From assembly GCA_031290725.1 (NCBI GenBank), contig JAITMZ010000145.1, forward strand, positions 1-5,025: 5,025 nt of DNA. The letters are read 5' to 3'. This DNA is from Spirochaetaceae bacterium (lineage in GTDB: Bacteria > Spirochaetota > Spirochaetia > Treponematales > Treponemataceae). This document shows positions 1 through 5,025 of this stretch, one piece after another. Position 1 is the stretch's first letter; the number at the start of each line of letters is the position of its first letter. The notes under the pieces are model-generated. The model made no database searches, was not told the DNA's origin, and was given only the letters and a program-made list of their open reading frames with translations. Both the position numbers and the translations under genes were made by a program.

Positions 1-547
1 CGGCGCGCCCCTCTTTACCGTGTCCAACCAGAACGGGTTCCAGGCGCGGTTTTACGTGGGGCCCGACGAAATCGAGCAGATAAAAACCGGCGCCCGGGTC
101 TACATCAGCGAAAGCACCCATCCCATCGAGGGCCGCATCACCCAGGTGTCCCTCACCATGGACAGCCAGCGCCAGGCCTTCCCGGTGACGGCCTTCTTTG
201 ACGTGGAAAGCCGCCGCATCTTTAGCGGCATGGGGGTGGACATCGCGGTGGAAATCTACCGCAACGAAAAGGCAATCGTCCTTTCTCGCAAGGAACTTGT
301 CGAGACAGATATGGGTCACGCCGCATTCCTCGCCGACGGCGCCATTGCCCGTCAGGTGAACGTACAGACCGGGCAGGAGCGGGGCCTTCGCGTAGAAATC
401 ACCGGGGGCCTCCACAGCGGGGATATGCTCGTGAGCGAGGGGGCGCAGCAGCTGGTCGCCGACGGGAAGCTCAACATCGTACCCGCGCTCATTACCGGCG
501 AAGCGCTGGCCATGCTGGGCCGGGGTGCGGTGGGAGGGGCGCAGTGA
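1..547 (+). CDS. Efflux-pump periplasmic adaptor (membrane fusion protein, HlyD/RND type), C-terminal part
   Basis: The 5' end lies outside the window; reading from base 2 gives 181 residues to TGA at 545-547. The first residues, GAPLFTVSN, look like the end of the lipoyl/barrel-sandwich domain, where adaptors carry a G-x-PLF-x-V strand. A beta-barrel domain follows (FQARFYVGPDEIEQIKTG, then a segment rich in alternating beta residues up to about residue 85). A membrane-proximal domain comes last, with the typical GLRVEITGGLHSGDMLVSEG stretch and then L-x-x-DGKL. Family knowledge: such adaptors bridge an inner-membrane RND or ABC pump and an outer-membrane channel and act in the periplasm. 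The pump and channel genes are not in view; they may lie upstream. The GTG at base 20 is internal to the domain and is not the true start. RND versus ABC (MacA-like) partner cannot be decided from this fragment. Confidence 0.88.
   Translation, partial: GAPLFTVSNQNGFQARFYVGPDEIEQIKTGARVYISESTHPIEGRITQVSLTMDSQRQAFPVTAFFDVESRRIFSGMGVDIAVEIYRNEKAIVLSRKELVETDMGHAAFLADGAIARQVNVQTGQERGLRVEITGGLHSGDMLVSEGAQQLVADGKLNIVPALITGEALAMLGRGAVGGAQ
533..537 (+). promoter_or_regulatory. Perfect Shine-Dalgarno GGAGG for the 29-codon ORF
   Basis: GGAGG sits inside a GGGAGGGG run in the last codons of the adaptor gene, 9 bases before the ATG at 547. It encodes Gly-Gly near the adaptor C-terminus, so it could be coincidence, but position and strength are ideal for the overlapping ATG. 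Confidence 0.45.
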
Positions 548-636
548 TGAAACAGCAGCGATACGGGGTAACAGCGCTTCCCGCCAAGCCGGCATTTTTT
601 ACAAAGATTCGCATTATTTTTGCAAAATTCGTTTGA
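547..636 (+). CDS. Possible small protein of 29 residues, or remnant start of a lost gene
   Basis: ATG at 547 overlaps the adaptor stop codon as ATGA, the usual arrangement for translational coupling, and is preceded by GGAGG with 9-base spacing. The predicted peptide begins MKQQRYGVTALPAKPAFF and ends TKIRIIFAKFV. It is basic, with a hydrophobic C-terminal half, and it stops at TGA 634-636 inside the -35 box of the next promoter. I do not recognise it. It could be a real coupled small membrane-active or membrane-associated peptide. It could also be the surviving start of a longer gene, such as a pump subunit, whose body was deleted. The third option is chance. The translation signals are better than its length alone would suggest, but there is no homology evidence. 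Confidence 0.35.
   Translation: MKQQRYGVTALPAKPAFFTKIRIIFAKFV
590..632 (+). promoter_or_regulatory. AT-rich UP-element-like region upstream of the phosphatase promoter
   Basis: After GC-rich coding sequence, bases about 594-630 turn sharply AT-rich with A/T runs (six T at 595-600, another T run near 617-621). They lie directly upstream of the -35 box, where the alpha subunit of RNA polymerase can contact DNA. This reading rests on composition and position only. Confidence 0.4.
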
Positions 637-660
637 CAAAACTTTTTTCCGTGCTATACT
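633..660 (+). promoter_or_regulatory. Sigma-70 promoter of the histidine-phosphatase gene
   Basis: The -35 box TTGACA (633-638) matches consensus exactly. A 16-base spacer follows, then the -10 box TATACT (655-660), with TG at 652-653 giving an extended -10 (TGC-TATACT). Counting from the -10 box, +1 should fall at about base 667, and the first purine there is A668, which is the A of the phosphatase ATG. No Shine-Dalgarno is present between the -10 box and that ATG; the seven bases in between are ATCCCCC. The promoter therefore predicts a leaderless or nearly leaderless mRNA. Confidence 0.8.
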
Positions 661-667
661 ATCCCCC

Positions 668-1327
668 ATGGATTTATTTTTTGTACGCCACGCGCGGACC
701 AGCGCAAATAGTGCCCAGATGATCGCCGGGGGACAGAGCGACATACCCATTTCCCCCGAAGGTGAGGCCGCCGCCCGGGAGCTGGCTGCCTCTGATAAAT
801 TCGCCGCCTTCTGTCGGCGCTTTCCCGGCGGTTATCCCCGCAGAATTCGGGTGAGTCCCATGATTCGGGCACAACAGACCGCCGGCATCCTGTTCCCCCG
901 GTCGGAACAGGTGATGGTGGAGGGCCTCAGGGAAATGTGCTTCGGCATCTTCGAGGGCAGGCTGCAGCGCGACCTGGACGGAGATCCGGAATTTGAGGCT
1001 TGGAAGCACAGTGACGACGATACAAAAATGCCCGGCGGGGAAAGCATCAACGGATGCTGCGATCGAATCACCGCCACCCTGGCGGAACTTGTGCGCGCTG
1101 CGGATCCCTCGGAACCTTTGGTGGTAGTGTCCCACGGCGGTGTGGCCATGTCGATTTACTATCGGTACATCGAGCCGGACCAACCTTTTTTCCACCACTA
1201 TCTGCCCAATTGCGGCATCCGCCATTTTGACTGCCGGACAAAGGATGGTATGTTTTCCCTGGCCTATGTGGACAGTCCGTTGGAAAAAATTGATACTTTT
1301 ACTGAATTTTTGAACAAGGCGTCTTGA
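668..1327 (+). CDS. Histidine phosphatase family protein (phosphoglycerate mutase/CobC-like)
   Basis: The protein has 219 residues. The phosphohistidine motif is near the N-terminus (LFFVRHARTSAN; R7, H8), with RHA in place of the commoner RHG. Other family landmarks are present: SPMIRAQQTA with R67 for phosphate binding, REMCFGIFEG with E89 as likely proton donor, PGGES at 122-126, and VSHGG with the second histidine H156. The family transfers or hydrolyses phosphate through a phosphohistidine at H8. FG-x-x-EG plus W-x(n)-PGGES resembles alpha-ribazole phosphatase (CobC) and GpmB-like enzymes, but the substrate cannot be read from sequence and no cobalamin genes are nearby. ATG 668 is chosen because the RH motif then sits at residues 7-8, as is usual. 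An in-frame TTG at 620 would add 16 unlike residues and lies upstream of the promoter -10 box. It is probably cytoplasmic, as no signal peptide is seen. Confidence 0.9.
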   Translation: MDLFFVRHARTSANSAQMIAGGQSDIPISPEGEAAARELAASDKFAAFCRRFPGGYPRRIRVSPMIRAQQTAGILFPRSEQVMVEGLREMCFGIFEGRLQRDLDGDPEFEAWKHSDDDTKMPGGESINGCCDRITATLAELVRAADPSEPLVVVSHGGVAMSIYYRYIEPDQPFFHHYLPNCGIRHFDCRTKDGMFSLAYVDSPLEKIDTFTEFLNKAS

Positions 1328-1352
1328 AAAAAAATAAAAGGTGGCGTATACT
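1324..1352 (+). promoter_or_regulatory. Internal sigma-70-like promoter before the TPR gene
   Basis: TTGAAA (1324-1329, five of six consensus bases) is followed by a 17-base spacer and TATACT (1347-1352), the same -10 box as the promoter at 655-660. The phosphatase stop codon TGA (1325-1327) lies inside the -35 box. The -10 box abuts the ATG at 1353, so +1 is predicted at A1359, which is itself the A of a second in-frame ATG. Spacing and matches are good, but part of the resemblance could come from the AT-rich intergenic sequence. Confidence 0.55.
1338..1344 (+). promoter_or_regulatory. Shine-Dalgarno AAGGTGG that selects the ATG at 1353
   Basis: This purine-rich site has 8 bases to ATG 1353, versus 14 to ATG 1359, and it overlaps the alternative GTG at 1341. 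It therefore favours ATG 1353 on any transcript entering from upstream. It would be absent from an mRNA started by the promoter at 1324-1352. Confidence 0.65.
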
Positions 1353-2042
1353 ATGCCAATGGGTGATAGTTTCGAGAAAGGCATTGCCTTATACAACCTG
1401 GGAAATTATAAAGACGCGCTGAGCGCCTTTTTACAGTGCTCCCCGGAACAGACTACGGGAAATATTTCTTTTGCCTACTATACGGGCTTGGCTTATATGC
1501 GCCTCAAACATTACGAGGACGCCTTGGGCTATCTTGAGCTGGTGGTGACCTCCGGCAGCAGCCTTGAACAGGTGCGCCAGTGCCGTTTTCTTCTGGCGGT
1601 GATATATAACCTTACCCACCGGGAACGGCTGGCGGATTTTGAACTGCACAAGCTCTTGGATTCGGGCTACAAAACCGCCGAGGTATACTCCGCCCTGGCC
1701 TACAGCTCTTGGGAACAGAAAAAGACGAACGAATGTATATCCTATTACGAACTGGCCATTAAAAAAAACAAAAAAAGCGTTACCGCACTGAACGGATTGG
1801 GCTATGTGCTGGCCTGCATGGGGAAAGACCTGACCACGGCCCTGAAGCTGTGTAAACAGGCGGTGGATATCTCCCCCAATTCCGCGGCCTGCCTGGATTC
1901 CCTGGGCTGGGTGTATTTCAAGCTGGGAATGTTAAAACAAGCCCGCGCCTACCTTGAACGGGCAGAGCGGCTCAATAACAGCCATAAGGACATCATCGCC
2001 CACATGGAGGCGCTGGTACAAAAAGAAGGGGCCCCGGTATGA
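1353..2042 (+). CDS. Tetratricopeptide-repeat (TPR) protein, cytoplasmic
   Basis: The protein has 229 residues from ATG 1353 and is built almost wholly of TPR helices. Repeat-like units begin at about residues 5, 39, 76, 110, 144 and 178. The first (GIALYNLGNYKDALSAF) and the last (LDSLGWVYFKLGMLKQA, then YLERA) fit the W-LG-Y-A-F-A-P pattern best. No signal peptide or membrane segment is visible, so it is probably cytoplasmic. TPR solenoids bind other proteins; the partner is unknown. The gene starts 25 bases after the phosphatase stop, and its own stop overlaps the next start as ATGA, so translation of the two is probably coupled. The start at 1353 is set by AAGGTGG; GTG 1341 and ATG 1359 are alternatives. 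An A8-C-A7 run at 1761-1776 encodes the KKNKK segment (137-141). Confidence 0.85.
   Translation: MPMGDSFEKGIALYNLGNYKDALSAFLQCSPEQTTGNISFAYYTGLAYMRLKHYEDALGYLELVVTSGSSLEQVRQCRFLLAVIYNLTHRERLADFELHKLLDSGYKTAEVYSALAYSSWEQKKTNECISYYELAIKKNKKSVTALNGLGYVLACMGKDLTTALKLCKQAVDISPNSAACLDSLGWVYFKLGMLKQARAYLERAERLNNSHKDIIAHMEALVQKEGAPV
1761..1776 (+). repeat. A8-C-A7 homopolymer run inside the TPR gene
   Basis: Eight A, one C, seven A in frame as AAA AAA AAC AAA AAA AGC (Lys-Lys-Asn-Lys-Lys-Ser). Loss of one A brings a TGA within about six codons. Gain of one A leads to TAA after about 28 codons. The run stands out against the otherwise GC-rich coding sequence. Confidence 0.7.
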
Positions 2043-4180
2043 TGAAAACACGGCGATTCGCGGCGATTCTGACGACTGTCCTCTGTTTGTCCCTGGTGTT
2101 TGCCACCGGCGCTTCCGCCCAACGTTCCGGCTCCGGCGGCGCAGCCTCTCCCGCTTCCCCCCCGCCGCCCAACACCCTCACCCGATCCGACGCGCCCCAG
2201 AGTTTCGGTGCCGGCGGGGAGGCGGGGCTTGCGGAACAGGAATTCCGCCGGGGCGTACAAGCCTATCACCGGGGGACATTCAACGAGTCAATCCGTTTGT
2301 TTGAGCGGGCACTGTCCTACCTTCCCAACGAACCGCTTATCCTGGAATGGCTGGGCAATGCCTATTACCGGTCGGGCATGGAAGGAACGGCCCTCATCCA
2401 GTGGGAATACGCGGCGGAAAACGGCGGCGGCAGTCTGATGCTAAAAAACAAGATCGACGAAGTACAGAATCGCCGTGTCCAGTCAAGCATACGGCCAGAC
2501 CTGGGACGTTACAGCGAATCCGGCCTGCTTTCCGGAAAAAACGCCCGCGCCGACCTGGTGTTTAACCAACCCGTGTCCATTCTGCCTAACCGGGACGGCA
2601 CTTTTTGGGCCGCCGCCTATACCTCCAACGAGCTGGTACGGATGGACGTGAACGGACAGGCCCTGGATCGCGTCCGGGGTCCCCTGAACGGCTTTGACCG
2701 CCCCATGGACATCGCCCGTTTGAAGGACGGTACCCTGGTGGTGAGCGAATTCTTCGGGGACCGTTTGTCGTTCCTGTCGCCCGGCGGTCAGTATGTGCGC
2801 TCCTTCGCCTCCAAGGGCCTGGGGGCGGGGCAGGTGATCGGCCCCCAGTATTTGGCGGTGGATTCCAGCGACAACATCTACGTCACGGACTTCGGCAACG
2901 CGCGGGTGGTGGCGTTTGATCGGGAGGGGAACGGTATCCTGACCTTCGGCGAAAAAAACGGCGATTTTCCGGGCTTCCAGGCCCCCACGGGGATTGCCGT
3001 CCTCAACGATTTGGTCTATGTGGCGGACGCGGTGGCCGGTACCGTCTATCGTTTCGACCGCTTCGGGAATTACCTGGGGATCGTACTGCCGGAGCAGACC
3101 TGTGTCCGCCCCGAGGCGCTTCGACCTTTCGGCAATTATCTGCTGCTGACGGATTCCAACCGGGTGCTCGCTGTGGACACGGTGCAGGGTACGGTGGTTG
3201 AAAGCGCCCGGGCCGGCGGTCTTTCCTCACGGCTCACCTCGGCCAGCGCGGACGTGAACGGTAACATTCTCACCTGCAATTTTCAGAACAACGAAATCTA
3301 CGTGCTTTCCCGGGTGGACGACCTGGTAAGCGGCCTGTTCGTGCAGGTGGAGCGGGTAGTTTCCGACAATTTCCCCACCGTCACCCTGGAGGTGAGCGTT
3401 GAAACCCAGGGACATCAGCCGGTGGTGGGTCTAAAGGAAGTAAATTTTCTTATCACCGAGGAATCCCGGATCGCCGCGGGCCAGCATCTTCTGGGGTCTG
3501 CGTCCGCCAACGACACCTGCGACATCGTTCTGCTCCTGGACCGATCGGTACAAACCGCGGCCCTGCCCGAAGCGCTGGACGCGGCGGTGCGGGAAATCGC
3601 CGCCGCCATGACTGCGGCGGGTGCGACCCGGACATTGCGGATTATATCTGCCGGCGAAACTCCCGCTCCCGAATATACGGGCACCCCGGACGCCGCACGG
3701 AATTTCTCGTCGGTCCGGCTGAAAACGCCGGTGTCCCAGAATTGCCAGGTGGATCTGGGGGTGCGTCTGGCCGCCAACGATTTGATCAATGGTCAGCAGA
3801 AGCGGGCTATCGTCTATCTCACCGGCGGCTATCTTTCGCCCAATGCCTTCGCCCGCTACGGCATCACCGACCTGGCGGCCTATCTGAACAACAACCACAT
3901 CGCTTTTTATTCGGTCAACCTCACCGACGGCGCCGTCCCGGAGGAGCTTGCCTATCTGACCAGCAGCACCTCCGGAGGGGAATATTTTGTGTATCGCCCC
4001 GAAGGCCTGGGGAGCATCGTGGGGGACGTCATTCTCCGGCCGGTGGGGCTGTATACCCTGAGCTACACCTCAAGCCTGCCCAACGATTTCGGCAGGGCGT
4101 TTCTGCCGGCGGAGGTAGAAATCTACCATTTTAACCACTCCGGAAGGGGTGAATCGGCGTATTTTGCGCCGCTGCAATAG
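2039..4180 (+). CDS. Exported TPR / six-bladed NHL propeller / VWA-like multidomain protein
   Basis: The protein has 713 residues. Residues 1-27 form a Sec signal peptide (basic MMKTRR, hydrophobic core, cleavage likely at ASA-Q). There is no lipobox cysteine at the cleavage site, so a soluble periplasmic or exported product is expected. A Ser/Gly/Pro-rich linker (29-60) comes next, then about two TPR units (65-128, with QAYHRGTFNESIRLFERAL and LGNAYYRSG). Six NHL-type blades begin near residues 175, 218, 265, 313, 355 and 396; the clearest is LAVDSSDNIYVTDFGNARVV (272-291). The rest, from about 440, is beta-rich and contains a VWA-like fold with DIVLLLDRSVQ (495-505) and IVYLTGG (591-597), whose metal-binding residues are poorly kept. 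NHL propellers and VWA domains usually bind proteins or ligands, so a scaffold role is inferred. ATG 2039 overlaps the TPR stop; ATG 2042 is equally possible. AAGGGG at 2026-2031 serves either. Confidence 0.87.
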   Translation: MMKTRRFAAILTTVLCLSLVFATGASAQRSGSGGAASPASPPPPNTLTRSDAPQSFGAGGEAGLAEQEFRRGVQAYHRGTFNESIRLFERALSYLPNEPLILEWLGNAYYRSGMEGTALIQWEYAAENGGGSLMLKNKIDEVQNRRVQSSIRPDLGRYSESGLLSGKNARADLVFNQPVSILPNRDGTFWAAAYTSNELVRMDVNGQALDRVRGPLNGFDRPMDIARLKDGTLVVSEFFGDRLSFLSPGGQYVRSFASKGLGAGQVIGPQYLAVDSSDNIYVTDFGNARVVAFDREGNGILTFGEKNGDFPGFQAPTGIAVLNDLVYVADAVAGTVYRFDRFGNYLGIVLPEQTCVRPEALRPFGNYLLLTDSNRVLAVDTVQGTVVESARAGGLSSRLTSASADVNGNILTCNFQNNEIYVLSRVDDLVSGLFVQVERVVSDNFPTVTLEVSVETQGHQPVVGLKEVNFLITEESRIAAGQHLLGSASANDTCDIVLLLDRSVQTAALPEALDAAVREIAAAMTAAGATRTLRIISAGETPAPEYTGTPDAARNFSSVRLKTPVSQNCQVDLGVRLAANDLINGQQKRAIVYLTGGYLSPNAFARYGITDLAAYLNNNHIAFYSVNLTDGAVPEELAYLTSSTSGGEYFVYRPEGLGSIVGDVILRPVGLYTLSYTSSLPNDFGRAFLPAEVEIYHFNHSGRGESAYFAPLQ

Positions 4181-4184
4181 AGGA
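4179..4184 (+). promoter_or_regulatory. Shine-Dalgarno AGAGGA for the GTG start of tatD
   Basis: AGAGGA begins in the TAG stop codon of the upstream gene and is followed by 8 bases (T-rich) and then GTG at 4193. It decides the GTG start, since no ATG or TTG lies at suitable spacing before the DTHFH motif. Confidence 0.7.
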
Positions 4185-4192
4185 TTTTTTCT

Positions 4193-5025
4193 GTGTTTTC
4201 GGATACCCACTTTCATCTGCTGCATCTGGCCGAGCGGGGCATTGATCTGGCCCCCGTGTTCCAGGAACTGGCCGAACGGAACACCGCCTTTGTTTTGGAC
4301 ATCGGCACCCAGACCGACGATTTGCCCCACCGCATCCGCCTTGCCGGCGATGCCATCTCCCGAATCAACGACGACACCCTCCGTCGGGGCATCCTCCAGG
4401 CGCTTCGTTTTTCCGCCGGCATCTGGCCCCACCCCGACGCCATCCGTGGACGCGCTTCCCTAGTGCCGGAATTGATGCGGCACATTCAACAGGTTCCCGG
4501 GGTGGCGGCCATGGGGGAGTGCGGCCTGGACCACCACTGGAACACCAACGGGGCGGACGGACGGACTCCTGAGGACTTCACCGCAGACTTGCTCCACGGC
4601 GAAGCGGAGATGTTCGAGATGCTCCTGGAGGCGGCCCGGAAGCTGGCCCTGCCGGTGATCGTCCATTCCCGGGAAGCCTTTGACGGCACCCTCTCGTGCA
4701 TCCGGAACGTGGGTTACGATTGCGGGGTTATCCACTGTTTTTCTTATGGTGTGGAGGAAGCCCGTTCGTTCCTGGATCGGGGCTGGTACATTTCCTTCAC
4801 CGGCGCCATCACCTACACCAAAAAAACTCAAATGGACGGCATGAAGCACCTCCTGGACTTTGTGCCCCGGGACCGGATCCTTCTGGAAACAGACGCGCCC
4901 TACCTGGCGCCGGTGCCCTTCCGGGGTACCGTGAACACTCCCCTTCTGGTGGAGCATGTCTACCGCTATGCCGCCGGGCTCATGGAGACGACCCCCGATG
5001 CCCTGTCCGCGCTGGTGGACGCCAA
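4193..5025 (+). CDS. tatD: TatD-family metal-dependent hydrolase, 3' end beyond the window
   Basis: It reads open for 277 residues from GTG 4193 to the right edge without a stop; family lengths near 255-290 suggest only a few residues are missing. The metal-site set is complete: D4-T-H6-F-H8 at the N-terminus, GECGLD with E109, VIVHSRE with H158, GVIHCFS with H181, and LLETDAPYLAP with D234. RGTVNTP (244-250) corresponds to the family's RGK-x-N-x-P. TatD proteins are cytoplasmic TIM-barrel, two-metal enzymes, known as 3'-5' DNA exonucleases; related members act on D-aminoacyl-tRNA or remain untested. The loop after GLDHHW (about 117-135, NG-x-DGRTPEDF) seems longer than usual. AGAGGA (4179-4184) overlaps the previous stop and lies 8 bases before GTG, which supports this start; no ATG gives the DTHFH motif. 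It is probably the last or a late gene of the phosphatase-TPR-NHL unit. Confidence 0.92.
   Translation, partial: MFSDTHFHLLHLAERGIDLAPVFQELAERNTAFVLDIGTQTDDLPHRIRLAGDAISRINDDTLRRGILQALRFSAGIWPHPDAIRGRASLVPELMRHIQQVPGVAAMGECGLDHHWNTNGADGRTPEDFTADLLHGEAEMFEMLLEAARKLALPVIVHSREAFDGTLSCIRNVGYDCGVIHCFSYGVEEARSFLDRGWYISFTGAITYTKKTQMDGMKHLLDFVPRDRILLETDAPYLAPVPFRGTVNTPLLVEHVYRYAAGLMETTPDALSALVDA

Noticed and set aside
564..600. Possible intrinsic terminator after the adaptor gene (CGGGG pairing with TCCCG, then six T at 595-600)
   Set aside because: The stem is only 5 bp with one G-U pair, the loop is 10 bases, and 11 bases separate the stem from the T run; the nearer GCC/GGC stem is 3 bp. Not a credible terminator.
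620..667. N-terminal extension of the phosphatase from TTG 620
   Set aside because: The added 16 residues lie over the -35 and -10 boxes, do not fit the family, and the TTG lacks a Shine-Dalgarno.
674..1396. Long open frame on the minus strand opposite the phosphatase gene
   Set aside because: It is antisense to a gene with full catalytic motifs, has no recognisable domain, and is the usual by-product of GC-rich codon use.
2157..2163. Run of seven C in the proline-rich linker as a phase-variation tract
   Set aside because: It is only seven long and part of Pro codons in a naturally C-rich linker; no independent sign of variability.
3431..3898. Open frames on the minus strand within the VWA-like region
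   Set aside because: They are shadows of the 713-residue gene; their translations are Arg/Gly-rich and low in complexity.
4185..4190. Six T after the NHL/VWA gene as a terminator
   Set aside because: No hairpin precedes it, and it forms the spacer between the tatD Shine-Dalgarno and its GTG start.

Overview
The window is a compact, plus-strand-only stretch of bacterial chromosome, GC-rich except for AT-rich intergenic promoter regions. It carries five clear genes and one possible small gene. No RNA gene, insertion sequence, CRISPR array or attachment site was seen. Gene content and style suggest a spirochaete, perhaps Treponema-like: an adaptor-type efflux protein, a TPR protein beside an exported TPR/NHL/VWA-like protein, then tatD. 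This taxonomic guess is inference from general resemblance and is not proven by any marker gene here.

Layout. Bases 1-547 hold the C-terminal part of a periplasmic adaptor (membrane fusion protein) of a tripartite efflux pump. A 29-codon ORF (547-636) overlaps its stop as ATGA and has a perfect GGAGG ribosome-binding site. Bases 590-667 are an AT-rich promoter region with a near-consensus sigma-70 promoter. Its predicted start point falls on or next to the ATG of a histidine-phosphatase gene (668-1327). A second sigma-70-like promoter straddles the end of the phosphatase gene and the start of a cytoplasmic TPR gene (1353-2042). An exported protein of 713 residues follows at 2039-4180, with signal peptide, TPR, six-bladed NHL propeller and degenerate VWA-like domain, overlapping the TPR gene by 4 bases. 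A tatD-family metal-dependent hydrolase gene (4193 to the right edge, 3' end missing) starts 12 bases later.

How they work together. The phosphatase, TPR, NHL/VWA and tatD genes are close-packed with no visible terminator, so they probably form one transcription unit with an extra internal promoter before the TPR gene. The TPR and TPR-NHL-VWA genes are the best candidates for functional partners because of their ATGA overlap and shared TPR character. TPR, NHL and VWA-like domains are all protein-interaction modules, so a scaffold or assembly role at the cell envelope is plausible but unproven. The most noteworthy regulatory signal is that both promoters place the predicted +1 at a start codon, implying leaderless mRNAs.
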